A DNA stretch of 64,000 bases from CAZLWA01 sp964563165. GTDB taxonomy: Bacteria > CLD3 > SB21. Position numbers and translations under genes: made by a program. Position 1 is the stretch's first letter; every line of letters starts with the position of its first letter. The notes under the pieces were generated by a model. The model saw only the letters and a program-made list of their open reading frames with translations. It had not been told where the DNA came from and did no database searches. The stretch covers positions 7,539-71,538 of the forward strand of contig CAZLWA010000099.1 of NCBI GenBank assembly GCA_964563165.1. Direction: 5' to 3'. Positions 36,341 through 45,867 of this stretch are shown here, piece after piece.

Positions 36341-36548
36341 CCAAATCCGCGTTAATGTAAAATTAATATGACTGGGATCCATGTCGGGCGGAGGTTGGAC
36401 TTTGTTCGTCGGCGGATCCGGCTGAAAAACACTTTGGCCAATCCGGACAGCCCCATCCGGCGCCGGATACGCGCACCAGGCCCCCGATAGAAATCAACAC
36501 ATATATGGCGATCGTGGAAGGAAGGGCCGGGCGTCTGAAACTATTCAA
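36341..36548 (-). pseudogene. ctaA: Broken heme A synthase (ctaA) remnant
   Basis: The first about 42 codons from TTG 36548 match the N-terminus of heme A synthase: first membrane helix, then GGLVRVSGAGWGCPDWPKCF, a CtaA signature. The frame then fails, but the next frame continues the family sequence from about 36425 with PPTNKVQPPPDMDP and INFTL, down to 36341. A 1-2 base deletion near 36421-36430 therefore broke the gene, and the remaining about 240 residues are missing. It lies where ctaA would be expected, after ctaF. Confidence 0.85.
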
Positions 36549-36608
36549 GAAATCTCTTTCGCTTCTTTACGGGTAGGAAATGCAGAAGATCAAGCTGATT
36601 ATAAAATA

Positions 36609-37037
36609 TTATTTCTTTTCGTCCGCTTTGGTTGAATCTGCGTTCACAGGCGATGCGGCACCTGGCAATTCCGTATTTGCTTTCGTCGAATCAACCTGAT
36701 AAATCACCGCTTTCGGATTGATCGGTTTATTCACGATATCATAAATATCGTCGCGTCTCATGGTATCAAACATTGAGAGCGTAATAAAAATTGCCAGGAA
36801 TACGATCGATGCCGCAAAAACGACAAAATATAATTTATTATCATAATACAGGTGCATGAACACAAATGCCACCAGCAGCGCCTTGGTCGCCGCGATCGCC
36901 ATGGCCACTACCAAATTCCATTCTCCAAAATGAAAGCGGGAAACGAAAACCGTTATCGCAGTCAAAACGAGCAGGGCGGCCGCCACGGCCAAATACGTGT
37001 GGATCGGCAAAATATGCTCTTTGGAATCGTTGCTCAT
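36609..37037 (-). CDS. ctaF: Cytochrome c oxidase subunit IV
   Basis: 142 aa with three membrane helices and HIHTYLAVAAALLVLTAITVF-type opening, typical of bacterial prokaryotic COX4 family subunits. The C-terminal 40 residues are polar and Ala/Asp/Lys-rich. It helps oxidase stability. It lies 4 bp from the subunit III stop codon, in the usual ctaDEF order. Confidence 0.9.
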   Translation of the reverse strand: MSNDSKEHILPIHTYLAVAAALLVLTAITVFVSRFHFGEWNLVVAMAIAATKALLVAFVFMHLYYDNKLYFVVFAASIVFLAIFITLSMFDTMRRDDIYDIVNKPINPKAVIYQVDSTKANTELPGAASPVNADSTKADEKK

Positions 37038-37041
37038 GAGA

Positions 37042-37707
37042 TTATCCTATCAAATAAAATAAAGGGAATAAGAATATCCAGATCAAATCCACCAAGTGCC
37101 AAAACAATCCCGTGACCTCGATCGGCGTGTAATATTCGCTCGAATAGGTATTTTTGGAGGTTTTATAGATCAACCAGCTGATCACGGCCATACCGCCCAA
37201 TACGTGTAATCCGTGCAGTCCCGTCATCATGAAATAAATGCTGAAGAAAATGTGCGGATTGTTGCCTTCTATTTCTGTAAACGTGTAATATTTTCCCGGT
37301 AATTGGCCTTCGTGAAATTTGTGGCTGTATTCAAAATATTTTATCACCAGAAATGTCGCCGCCAGTAAAATAGTCAGGAACAAGAAGACCATCGTTTGTT
37401 TCTTCATGTTCAACTGCATGCTTCGGATCCCTAACGCCATAGTCAGAGAACTCGTGATGAGAACCACGGTATTGATCGTTCCCATCGCCACATCGAGCAC
37501 CGAATGCGCGTTATGAAACATTTCCGGATACCAGGAGCGGTAGACCGCGTACGCGCAAAAAAGTCCGCCGAACGTAAGCACTTCGGTTAATAGGAAAAAC
37601 CACATTCCCAGTTTCGCCGCATCCTTCTGCTGCACGGAATCTGCGAAATGGTGCTGCAAATGCGCCGGATGATTATCGGCATGTTCTACGGCATGTTCAA
37701 CTGACAT
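37042..37707 (-). CDS. ctaE: Cytochrome c oxidase subunit III
   Basis: 221 aa from ATG 37707, chosen because AAGGAAG lies upstream and the longer frame adds AT-rich repeat sequence. Five predicted membrane helices; the core WFFLLTEVLTFGGLF and GLHGLHVLGG match the subunit III family, and GLFWHLVDLIWIFLFPLFYL closes it. Gap to subunit I holds a degenerate 7-bp array (37748-37815). Confidence 0.95.
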   Translation of the reverse strand: MSVEHAVEHADNHPAHLQHHFADSVQQKDAAKLGMWFFLLTEVLTFGGLFCAYAVYRSWYPEMFHNAHSVLDVAMGTINTVVLITSSLTMALGIRSMQLNMKKQTMVFLFLTILLAATFLVIKYFEYSHKFHEGQLPGKYYTFTEIEGNNPHIFFSIYFMMTGLHGLHVLGGMAVISWLIYKTSKNTYSSEYYTPIEVTGLFWHLVDLIWIFLFPLFYLIG

Positions 37708-37747
37708 AAACTGCTTCCTTAAAGATTTCTTAATGAGCGCATACCAA

Positions 37748-37837
37748 AAAAATACCAAATCACAAAATACAAATACCAAATAAATCTCAAATTACAAATT
37801 CAAAACAATTCCCGCTTTCGTTGGAATTTGGGACTTG
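37748..37837. repeat. Degenerate 7-bp array with terminal inverted segment
   Basis: Units such as CAAATAC, CAAATAA, ATTACAA and ATTCAAA in seven-base phase, then a segment (TTTGGGACTTGTCATTTGGAA) near-complementary to the start. A related copy is in the actE-actD gap (43683-43847), so this AT-rich element is dispersed through the respiratory operon. Confidence 0.6.
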
Positions 37838-39520
37838 TCATTTGGAATTTTCTTTTTCCTTGTGTCCGTTATCGTGATACGTGATCTCCGCCATGACTTC
37901 GTCGTAATCATAAGGCCCGTGCACCGCGATAGGCGATTTGTCAAAATTATGCTGAGGCGGCGGTGAAGCCGTTGTCCATTCCAGCGTCAGGGCTCCCCAG
38001 GGATTGCGGCCCGCCGGTTTGCCTTTGAAAATGGCATGGATCAGATACACTGCCATGATGATAAACCCTAAACCGATGAGCCATGAACCGTACGTCGAAA
38101 ACGCATGGAATGCCTGGTACTGGTCCGGATACGTATAATAACGGCGCGGCATACCGCGCGTGCCCATGATAAATTGCGTGAAGAAGGTCACGTTAAACCC
38201 GATGAAAACTAAAACAACCGAGATGCGCGCCCAGAATTCGCTATACATTCTTCCCCAAATTTTCGGCCACCAGTAATGCAGGCCGCCCATGAGCGCCATC
38301 ACCGTGCCGCCCATCATCACATAGTGAAAATGCGCCACAACAAAATAGGTATCCTGCAAATGAACGTCCAGGGACAGCGCGCCTAAAAAAATGCCGGTCA
38401 GGCCCCCGATCGTAAATAGAAATAAGAACGAGAACGTCCACAGCATCGGCGCGGCAAAACTGACCGAGCCGCGGTACATGGTCGCCAGCCAATTGAAAAT
38501 TTTGATCCCGGACGGAACACCGATGAGAAATGTGATGAACGAAAATATCACCGATGATAATTCAGATTGACCGCTGGTAAACATATGATGACCCCAGACC
38601 ATAAATCCCAGCAAGGCGATTGACAGACTCGAAAATGCTACGAATTTATAACCGAAGATTTGTTTGTGGGAAAATGCGGCTACCAATTCGCTGATAATAG
38701 CCATACCCGGCAGAATCATGATATATACGGCAGGGTGCGAATAGAACCAGAAAAAATGCTGGAACAATACGGGATCGCCGCCCATGGCCGGATCAAAAAT
38801 CCCTATTCCGAAAGACCGTTCCAATATTAACAGCGCCAACGTGATCGCCAGCACCGGTGTAGCCATTACTTGAATGATCGCGGTGCCGTACAATCCCCAA
38901 ATAAACAAGGGCATTTTGAACCACGTCATGCCCGGCGCCCGTAATTTGTGAACCGTCACAAGAAAATTCAGCCCCGTAAATATCGAAGAGAACCCGAGGA
39001 TCAGGACGCCGGCGGTCATTGAGATCACAGACGTATTTGTCGATGTACTGTAAGGCGTATAAAACGTCCAGCCTGTGTCGATCGCACCGCTGACCATCGA
39101 ATAGACGGTAAAGCAGGCGCCGACCACATAAATATACCAGCTTGCTAAATTAAGTCTCGGAAAAGCCACGTCTTTAGCGCCGATCTGCAGAGGCAGAATA
39201 ATATTCCCGATCGCGGCGGGAATGGATGGAATGATGAATAAAAAAACCATGATCGCGCCGTGCAGCGTGAAGAATTTATTGTACGTATCATGCTCGACAA
39301 AATCTTTCCCGGGATGCAGCAATTCCAACCGCAGGAGGACCGCGAAGATGCCACCCAGGGTGAACATGAACATGATCGCAAAAAGATACATCACGCCGAT
39401 GCGTTTATGATCCAAAGTCAGGAGCCATGACTTAAGGCCCTTGGGGTCGTTCAAAAAATTAACTTCCGCAAAAGGTGCTTCGGAACTGGACACATTTTTT
39501 TCTGCATACGTTGTCGCCAT
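37838..39520 (-). CDS. ctaD: Cytochrome c oxidase subunit I, A2-type
   Basis: 560 aa, about twelve membrane helices; the catalytic haem-copper subunit. The CuB/tyrosine block reads YSHPAVYIM instead of HPEVYI: the D-channel glutamate is replaced and a Tyr-Ser pair stands before it. This marks the A2 subfamily, as in Rhodothermus caa3. WGHHMFTSG carries the two CuB histidines, and VPSGIKIFNW the K-channel block, with Ser for the usual Thr. HFHYVM carries haem ligands. It would use haem A, or haem O if none is made. Confidence 0.98.
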   Translation of the reverse strand: MATTYAEKNVSSSEAPFAEVNFLNDPKGLKSWLLTLDHKRIGVMYLFAIMFMFTLGGIFAVLLRLELLHPGKDFVEHDTYNKFFTLHGAIMVFLFIIPSIPAAIGNIILPLQIGAKDVAFPRLNLASWYIYVVGACFTVYSMVSGAIDTGWTFYTPYSTSTNTSVISMTAGVLILGFSSIFTGLNFLVTVHKLRAPGMTWFKMPLFIWGLYGTAIIQVMATPVLAITLALLILERSFGIGIFDPAMGGDPVLFQHFFWFYSHPAVYIMILPGMAIISELVAAFSHKQIFGYKFVAFSSLSIALLGFMVWGHHMFTSGQSELSSVIFSFITFLIGVPSGIKIFNWLATMYRGSVSFAAPMLWTFSFLFLFTIGGLTGIFLGALSLDVHLQDTYFVVAHFHYVMMGGTVMALMGGLHYWWPKIWGRMYSEFWARISVVLVFIGFNVTFFTQFIMGTRGMPRRYYTYPDQYQAFHAFSTYGSWLIGLGFIIMAVYLIHAIFKGKPAGRNPWGALTLEWTTASPPPQHNFDKSPIAVHGPYDYDEVMAEITYHDNGHKEKENSK

Positions 39521-39530
39521 ACAATTACCT

Positions 39531-40478
39531 TTACTTAGCTAATGATTTCATATAGGCAATGACCGCGTCAATATCGCGGTCTTTCAAAATACCCTGGAAT
39601 GTCGGCATCACAGGCTGAAAACCCGCCACCACTTTAGCTTGCGGCTGAAGAATGGATTCGCGTATATAATTCTCATCCACCAGCACGGACGAACCGTCCG
39701 CTAATTTTTCTTGTGTTCCGTAAATACCCTTCCAGGTGGGACCGGTTCCGGCTGTGCCGTCGGTGCTGTGGCACGTAATGCATGCTTTCGTCGTATAGAG
39801 CTTCGCTCCGTATTCCTCCGGTGCCATCCCTTCGCCCGCGTTGCTGTTTGTTTCAAGCCATTTATTGAAATCGACTTCAGTCATGACCCGCACTTTTCCA
39901 TTCATTTCAGAATGTTTCGTGCCGCAATACTCCGCGCACTCGATGAGAAAATCGCCGGTGGACGTTGCTTCGAACCACTGGATCGAATAACGGTTCGGCA
40001 GCAAGTCGCGTTTCGTTCGAAAGTCAGGCACAAACAAACAGTGAATCACATCCTTCGAGGACATCAATAATTTGATCGGTTTTCCTACGGGCACGACCAG
40101 TTCATTCACGGTGGTGGCACCGGTGGGATAATCAAACGACCAAAACCACTTTTGTCCGGTCACTTTGATCTCATAAGCGTCTTTGGGCACGACATTCATA
40201 TTGATAAAGCCTTTGAATCCCCAAACGAACACCACGTAAACTAGAATCGTCGGAATGATCGTCCACGTGATTTCCAGCGCATTGTTGTGTCCCATATGCG
40301 GAGCCATTTCTTGTTTGCGACGCTTGTACTTCACGGCAAACAAAACCATCGCCACGGTGACGCCGAGCAAAATAATCGCCGAAACGTAATAAATAAAATA
40401 AAACAAGGCATCGATATCGCCTGCTATGGTCGAATGACTCGGTGGCATCCAAAACGTGCCGCTAGTATCCATAAACAA
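39531..40478 (-). CDS. ctaC: Cytochrome c oxidase subunit II with fused cytochrome c
   Basis: 315 aa. Two membrane helices are followed by a CuA cupredoxin domain: His in VIHCLFVPDFR, then ECAEYCGTKHSEM with both Cys, His and Met ligands. A C-terminal cytochrome c domain (from about 220) has CITCH and a distal Met near PVMPTF. This fusion defines a caa3-type oxidase that can accept electrons from a soluble or membrane cytochrome c. Ten bases separate it from subunit I. Confidence 0.97.
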   Translation of the reverse strand: MFMDTSGTFWMPPSHSTIAGDIDALFYFIYYVSAIILLGVTVAMVLFAVKYKRRKQEMAPHMGHNNALEITWTIIPTILVYVVFVWGFKGFINMNVVPKDAYEIKVTGQKWFWSFDYPTGATTVNELVVPVGKPIKLLMSSKDVIHCLFVPDFRTKRDLLPNRYSIQWFEATSTGDFLIECAEYCGTKHSEMNGKVRVMTEVDFNKWLETNSNAGEGMAPEEYGAKLYTTKACITCHSTDGTAGTGPTWKGIYGTQEKLADGSSVLVDENYIRESILQPQAKVVAGFQPVMPTFQGILKDRDIDAVIAYMKSLAK

Positions 40479-40594
40479 ATCACTTTCTAATTAATTTCTC
40501 TCTGAAAAACTATTTTTCCCGCGAAACATTGCAAAAATCTATTTTAGTAATTTCTGAATTTTGCGTCCTTTTCGCCTCTTCGCGGGTAATGTAC

Positions 40595-41416
40595 TTACGC
40601 ATTTTTTTCATTTTTCCGGTCCCGCGACCACAGTATCGCCAGGAAAATCCCTAAAACGGCAATGGTCAATAACCCGCCGATCTTCATGACATTGGAAGCC
40701 ATCACAACGTATCCTTTTGCTTGCGGGTCGTAGTGAAAACAGTATAAGATCAACCGGTCAACGGTCGTTCCGATTTTTCCTTCTGAAGCTTCCAGTAAAG
40801 CCAACCGCACATCACGTTCTTTGAATTGGATGCCGTAAAGATACCTGGAAATAGTTCCGTCTTCCGTCAGAATAAAGACGACCGCCGGATGCGCAAATTC
40901 TTTACGCTCTTCGACGTAATAATATTTGAATCCGAGCGCCCGGGCCAGCTTTTTTGATTGGGAACTGTCCCCGACAAAAAAGCGCCAGCCGTCACCCGCT
41001 CCCGATTTCTCCAAAAAATCCAAATAACTTTTTTTCTTTGCGGCGGCGAGCTGAGACGTTTCAGCCGGATCAATACTGACAGTCAGCATTTGAAATTCCT
41101 GGCCCGGTTTCCAATCCAGCTGTTTCGCGGCGCCGGCAATTCCGTTGAGCACCAGCGTGCATAACATCGGACAATTGTAATAAGCGAGCGTCAAAATCAC
41201 GGGTTTTCCCTGATGAAAATAATCGCCCAATTTGACTCTCTGTCCGGCGTCGTTCGTAAATTCCGCGTCGAGCGGAATTCTCGTTCCCAGATGTTCCTGC
41301 ACATCAATGCCGGCCATTTCCGGAGGATCATCCAGAATTACTTGTGCGGCGCTGATCTGAACTAAAAATTTTAAAAGAACAACATAGAAAAATAATTTTT
41401 TCAAATAACCATTCAC
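40595..41416 (-). CDS. SCO1/SenC-type copper chaperone, proximal copy
   Basis: 273 aa, longer than the distal SCO, with an N-terminal signal, the copper motif YYNCPMLC (CxxxC), a His in the VVFILTEDGTISR strand region (FAHPAVVF) and a C-terminal membrane helix (about 240-262). It is probably anchored and delivers copper to CuA. It precedes ctaC with a 116-bp gap. Two SCO copies suggest separate roles, for example CuA versus CuB. Confidence 0.9.
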   Translation of the reverse strand: MNGYLKKLFFYVVLLKFLVQISAAQVILDDPPEMAGIDVQEHLGTRIPLDAEFTNDAGQRVKLGDYFHQGKPVILTLAYYNCPMLCTLVLNGIAGAAKQLDWKPGQEFQMLTVSIDPAETSQLAAAKKKSYLDFLEKSGAGDGWRFFVGDSSQSKKLARALGFKYYYVEERKEFAHPAVVFILTEDGTISRYLYGIQFKERDVRLALLEASEGKIGTTVDRLILYCFHYDPQAKGYVVMASNVMKIGGLLTIAVLGIFLAILWSRDRKNEKNA

Positions 41417-41428
41417 AAAAAGCCTTTG

Positions 41429-41860
41429 TTATTTCTTAGGCTTTGTTTCTTTACGGGCATTGCTTTGCGCTTGATACGCCTCTTCGGTAATTAGTTTCAT
41501 CGCCTCGCCGATCGGAATCCGATAAATATTTTTTGAAGCGTCAATGACTTTGTAGGAATTAAGAATCTCGTCTTCCTGCGCCCGCAGGTCCCGAAGCGCT
41601 GATGACGGCGGTTTCAAAACGGAATTTGTCACCTGTTCCTCTGTCGCCATTAAAAAATATTCGCTGACGCCGATCAAAATGGTAACAAACATTACGGCGC
41701 CGATCACGATGGTCAGTATGATGCTCTTGACGTCTACGTCACGACGTTCAAAATCTTTGCCTCCGTGTTCGGAGCCGAGCTTGTTGTAATCAACCCCTGC
41801 GGCATGTTCCGCCTCCCCGTGCGAGACGATCTGATCCGTTTCCCGTTTTTTTTCCGTCAT
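41429..41860 (-). CDS. Small single-span membrane protein of the ACIII-oxidase block
   Basis: 143 aa. The first about 45 residues are polar and His/Glu/Asp-rich, then a membrane helix (about 47-70), and a periplasmic tail with RIPIGEAMKLITEE. This tail pattern recurs in proteins encoded between ACIII and SCO genes in several phyla. It lies 12 bp from each neighbour (actF upstream, SCO downstream). Known ACIII complexes have an extra small subunit (ActG or ActH) and this could be it. No cofactor motif is seen. Confidence 0.6.
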   Translation of the reverse strand: MTEKKRETDQIVSHGEAEHAAGVDYNKLGSEHGGKDFERRDVDVKSIILTIVIGAVMFVTILIGVSEYFLMATEEQVTNSVLKPPSSALRDLRAQEDEILNSYKVIDASKNIYRIPIGEAMKLITEEAYQAQSNARKETKPKK

Positions 41861-41872
41861 AAGCGCATATTC

Positions 41873-43054
41873 CTATAAATTCGCAAAATGCAGTGATGCT
41901 TCCAACCTGGGGTCCTTCACAGGGATGAGCGCCTGCGAAGCATAGCGTTTCCAGAAAAGCCAAATGAATGAGCCGCCGATACCGAGCATCGTCGCTGCGT
42001 CCATCCACGATAATTCAATTCCCAACTTAGAATAATTGGGCATGATATTCCAATATAAATCGACCCAATGGCAGAATAAAATCCAGATCGCAATAATTTT
42101 CATCGCCGTAAAGTTGCGCTTCATCGCGCGCGGAATGAGCGCGATGAAAGGAATCATTAAATGACCGACGATCTGGAACACACTGACGTACATCCATGAG
42201 TTCTCCCACCGGCGCAGATAGAATACGGTTTCTTCAGGCATATTCGCATACCAGATAAGAAAAAATTGTGAGAACGATATATACGACCAGAAGATCGTGA
42301 ACGCAAACATGAACTTGCCTAAATCATGATAATGTTCGACCGTAATGGTTGCCGCCAAAATCTCCTTCTTGCGTAAATACAATCCAAAAACAACCAGAAA
42401 GGACAAGACCGCTAAAAAAGCTCCTGAGAAATACCACAAACCGAAAATCGTGGAATACCAATGCGGCTGCAGGGACATCATCCAATCGTACGCCGCATAC
42501 GTTGTGGTCAAGGCAAACAAGATCATGCCCGGTGCGCTAAGACGGCGCATCGTGTCGTCGGAGGAATGGTCACCGCCGTCCTGTTTCAGTGAAAACTTGT
42601 AAAGCAATCGTCCGAAAATAAACCAGATTGCAAAATAGACAGCGCTGCGAATGATAAAAAAATTAACATTCAGATAGCCGGCTTTTTCTCTAAGTAAAGC
42701 ATCTCCCGCCACCGTTTCCGCGTGGCTCCATTCATATAAATAATGAAAACCAAAGATCAAAGGAATGAAAAAAACGACCATCAGCGGCAGCGTCATCATT
42801 AAGGATTCTGTCATGCGCCGGAGGACAATGCTCCATTCCGCCCCTACCAAATGATTCAGCAGCACAAAGAACAATGCGCCCAGGCCGATCGAGGCCCAGA
42901 AAGCAAATGCGGTCAAATACGAATGAAACAGCTGCTCAGGATTGATAAAAAAACCTGCCGCGCTCAGCGCCAGTCCCGCACCCCCGGCGATCAAAGCTTT
43001 TGTTCCAAATGAACCGGTCTCGGTCAATTGAAAAGTTTCTGTATTCAGTTTCAT
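41873..43054 (-). CDS. actF: ACIII subunit ActF, quinol-binding membrane protein
   Basis: 393 aa with ten predicted membrane helices, resembling ActC/NrfD-type subunits. The family block HYHDLGKFMFAFTIFWSYISF (shown in part) and the WENSWMYVSVFQ and FCHWVDLYW motifs mark ActF. With ActC it forms the membrane core of alternative complex III, a quinol:cytochrome c oxidoreductase that replaces the bc1 complex. Five bases separate it from ActE. Confidence 0.93.
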   Translation of the reverse strand: MKLNTETFQLTETGSFGTKALIAGGAGLALSAAGFFINPEQLFHSYLTAFAFWASIGLGALFFVLLNHLVGAEWSIVLRRMTESLMMTLPLMVVFFIPLIFGFHYLYEWSHAETVAGDALLREKAGYLNVNFFIIRSAVYFAIWFIFGRLLYKFSLKQDGGDHSSDDTMRRLSAPGMILFALTTTYAAYDWMMSLQPHWYSTIFGLWYFSGAFLAVLSFLVVFGLYLRKKEILAATITVEHYHDLGKFMFAFTIFWSYISFSQFFLIWYANMPEETVFYLRRWENSWMYVSVFQIVGHLMIPFIALIPRAMKRNFTAMKIIAIWILFCHWVDLYWNIMPNYSKLGIELSWMDAATMLGIGGSFIWLFWKRYASQALIPVKDPRLEASLHFANL

Positions 43055-43059
43055 ACTCG

Positions 43060-43665
43060 CTATTTAAGATCCTTTCGCTTTTCTTGTGGAACATCGGCCA
43101 GTTTGGCGTTTTCACTGCGCTGCAGCGCCCGTATGTAACTGACGATCGCCCATCGGTCGGCCACGGGTACCTGACTCCGGTACGACGACATGTTACGTAT
43201 GCCGTTGGTGATCACATCAAACAAATGACCATCGGGAAAATTTCGCATCAGATCCGAATGATACGTTGGCGGCGGCAGCATGCCGCGCTGAACTACGATA
43301 CCGTTGCCCCGTCCCGTTTGTCCGTGGCAGGCCGAACAGTAAATAATATACCGATCCTGCCCGCGCTTTAAAAGTTCCATCGTGACCGGCACGGGCACCT
43401 TCAGAATGTCTTTTCCATTTTGATCCTTGCCGATATAGAAAGCCTCATCTTCGCGCAATTCGCCGCGCGCAACCGTTCCGCTCACTTCTGTGCGCATGGT
43501 CGAAACCACATTGCCGTCCCAGTCCTTTGCTTCCGATTGCGGTCTATATTTCGGTTGATGCGACATGTTCGGATTCAAGTGGATCGGAGGCTGTTCCGAC
43601 GGCCGTCCCTGACACCCGATGATGAGGATCGGAAAACACAATGTGGTGAGAAGTTTGTTTAACAT
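43060..43665 (-). CDS. actE: ACIII subunit ActE, mono-haem cytochrome c lipoprotein
   Basis: 201 aa. The signal ends in lipobox IIGC (Cys18). One c-type haem motif, CSACH at about 110, and a later Met in RNMSSY as the likely axial ligand. ActE is the exit haem of ACIII. A 182-bp gap with a degenerate AT-rich array separates it from actD. Confidence 0.94.
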   Translation of the reverse strand: MLNKLLTTLCFPILIIGCQGRPSEQPPIHLNPNMSHQPKYRPQSEAKDWDGNVVSTMRTEVSGTVARGELREDEAFYIGKDQNGKDILKVPVPVTMELLKRGQDRYIIYCSACHGQTGRGNGIVVQRGMLPPPTYHSDLMRNFPDGHLFDVITNGIRNMSSYRSQVPVADRWAIVSYIRALQRSENAKLADVPQEKRKDLK

Positions 43666-43682
43666 TTTTTTTATTGTATTGT

Positions 43683-43847
43683 TTTGAAATTACAAATACC
43701 AAATTTCAAATAAAATCCAAATTCCAAATTCAAAACAGATTTTGCAAATGGATACGTTCTTTCAAATAGTTTGGGACTTGATTTTTCGAACATTGAGATC
43801 TATTTGGTTTTTGTATTTTGTGATTTTAAATTTGTCCGAAAAAATGA
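43683..43847. repeat. AT-rich degenerate heptanucleotide element in the act operon
   Basis: Units AAATTAC, AAATACC, AAATTTC, AAATAAA, ATCCAAA, TTCCAAA, TTCAAAA run in 7-bp phase, followed by a rough inverted copy (about 43765-43840). Together they could form a long AU-rich stem. Same element class as 37748-37837. Confidence 0.6.
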
Positions 43848-44405
43848 TCATTCGTCTTTTAAAACCTCCAGATTTTTTCCTCCGATCGAAATTAAGAATG
43901 CCTTCACTTTGGCTTCATCGTATTGCGGATCGTCCGATTGCAAGCTGATGAAAAACGCATCGTGCGTCACGCGCGAAAAGTTTTCCGAATTGAACAGCGG
44001 ATGATGCGGGCGCGGAATTTTATTAAAGGCCATCATCCCGAACACCGCCGTTAATGCGCCCGTTAAAATACCTACGGCATACACCGGCGGCAGGTAGGCG
44101 ACGTAGCTGAAAAACGGCTTTCCTGAAATCACCAGCTTATAGTCCATACTCAGGTAATAGACAAACCAGGTCATCAGGGCCACCGCCGACATGCCGATAA
44201 AGAATGTAACGAAGGCCAGATGTGACCTCCCGAGACCCATCGCACGATCCATCCCGTGAATCGGGAACGGGGAATGGCAATCGAACGACTTGTAACCAGC
44301 GTCGCGCACTTTTTCCGCGGCATGATACAATGCCGCTGCATCTTTATATTCGGCCAGCACAATCGTCAGTGCGTCTTCTTTCTTTTCTATTTTAGTTTCG
44401 CTCAT
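43848..44405 (-). CDS. actD: ACIII subunit ActD (DUF3341)
   Basis: 185 aa with an N-terminal cytoplasmic domain, including SPFPIHGMDRAMGLGRSHLAF, and two membrane helices in the middle, matching the DUF3341/ActD family. It is a small, haem-free structural subunit of ACIII. ActC lies 22 bp upstream. Confidence 0.92.
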   Translation of the reverse strand: MSETKIEKKEDALTIVLAEYKDAAALYHAAEKVRDAGYKSFDCHSPFPIHGMDRAMGLGRSHLAFVTFFIGMSAVALMTWFVYYLSMDYKLVISGKPFFSYVAYLPPVYAVGILTGALTAVFGMMAFNKIPRPHHPLFNSENFSRVTHDAFFISLQSDDPQYDEAKVKAFLISIGGKNLEVLKDE

Positions 44406-44427
44406 AGACCCAATCCAATGTTGCAGG

Positions 44428-45813
44428 TTAATGTTTTCCGTTATGGTGCGGATTCGCTTCCGGCAGCACGCCTTTGATCTCCGCCATCGCGATCATCGGC
44501 AAAAATCTCAGGAACAATAAGAACAACGTGAAGAATAAACCAAACGAACCGAGTAAGGTAAACCAGTCCCACTGCGTCGGGCGGTAGTAATCCCAACTCG
44601 ACGGCAAATAATCACGGGACAGTGTTATAATGATGACGAAACGTTCAAACCACATGCCGATATTAATGAAGATCGAAGCAACGAACATCACGGGAATACT
44701 GCGGCGGAATTTTTTCACCCAGAAAATCTGCGGAACGACCACGTTGCAAAAAATCATGCTGAAATACGACCACCAATACGGGCCGAAGGCGCGGTTGATG
44801 AAAGCGAAACGCTCAAACGCATTGCCGCTGTACCACGCGATAAAGAATTCACAGCTGTACGCATACCCGACCATCATGCCGGTTACCATCATGATCTTGT
44901 TCATATTTTCAAGATGGTAGAGCGTGATAATATTTTCGAGTTTGTAGATTTTGCGTGCGACGATTGCCAACGTCATGACCATGGCGAATCCTGAAAAAAT
45001 AGCCCCCGCGACGAAGTAGGGTGGAAATATCGTCGTATGCCAGCCGGGAAGAATGCTGGTGGCGAAATCGGTACTCACAATACTGTGAACCGACAGCACC
45101 AGAGGGGTGGAAATTCCCGCAAGAATCAAGTAGGCCATTTCATAATGCTTCCATTGCCGGTTGCCTCCGCGCCATCCCACGGCGAATATGCCGAAAATAA
45201 CACGGCGCATACGCGTCTTCGCCCGATCACGCAGCGTTGCCAAATCCGGAATCAGGCCCACATACCAGAACAGCAGCGACACGGTAAAATAAGTTCCGAC
45301 GGCAAAAAAGTCCCACAGCAGCGGACTTCTGAAATTCGGCCACAGGCCCATTTGATTCGGAACCGGCGCGAACCAGTATGTCACCCATATCCGTCCGACG
45401 TGAATGCCGGGAAACATCAGCGCGCAAATAACGGCAAAAATGGTCATCGCTTCCGCAAAACGGTTGATGGACGTGCGCCAGCGCTGACGCAATAAAAACA
45501 AAATGGCGGAGATCAACGTACCGGCATGACCGATACCGACCCAGAAAACGAAATTTACGATCGCCAGTCCCCATCCGACCGGATTCGTGATGCCCCAAAT
45601 TCCCGTTCCTTCCCAGACCAAATAGGTTATGGCAATCAGCAGAAGCAAAAATCCCGCACTCGCAGCGGTAAAGAATATATACCAGGGACGCGGCGGTTTG
45701 TTCTCCACGACCTGGCTGATCTGGTCCGACACGCTTGCAAAAGTCGGGTTTCCCGATATCAATGGCGCGTCTTCGACGAATGGCTCTGTAACGTTTTTTG
45801 TAGCTACACTCAC
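44428..45813 (-). CDS. actC: ACIII subunit ActC, NrfD-like quinol-binding protein
   Basis: 461 aa with ten predicted membrane helices of the NrfD/PsrC family. Features include GIGHAGTLISAILFLLRQRWRTS near helix 3 (quoted in part) and SVHSIVSTDFATSILPGWHTT in the quinol-site loop. It probably carries the main quinol site. The gene follows actB by 161 bp; that gap holds AACCTTGAAGGTT palindromes. Confidence 0.96.
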   Translation of the reverse strand: MSVATKNVTEPFVEDAPLISGNPTFASVSDQISQVVENKPPRPWYIFFTAASAGFLLLLIAITYLVWEGTGIWGITNPVGWGLAIVNFVFWVGIGHAGTLISAILFLLRQRWRTSINRFAEAMTIFAVICALMFPGIHVGRIWVTYWFAPVPNQMGLWPNFRSPLLWDFFAVGTYFTVSLLFWYVGLIPDLATLRDRAKTRMRRVIFGIFAVGWRGGNRQWKHYEMAYLILAGISTPLVLSVHSIVSTDFATSILPGWHTTIFPPYFVAGAIFSGFAMVMTLAIVARKIYKLENIITLYHLENMNKIMMVTGMMVGYAYSCEFFIAWYSGNAFERFAFINRAFGPYWWSYFSMIFCNVVVPQIFWVKKFRRSIPVMFVASIFINIGMWFERFVIIITLSRDYLPSSWDYYRPTQWDWFTLLGSFGLFFTLFLLFLRFLPMIAMAEIKGVLPEANPHHNGKH

Positions 45814-45867
45814 GGCTTATATTTGTTTAATTAAGAATTATTTTTAATGTCAATTTGTTTTCACTGA

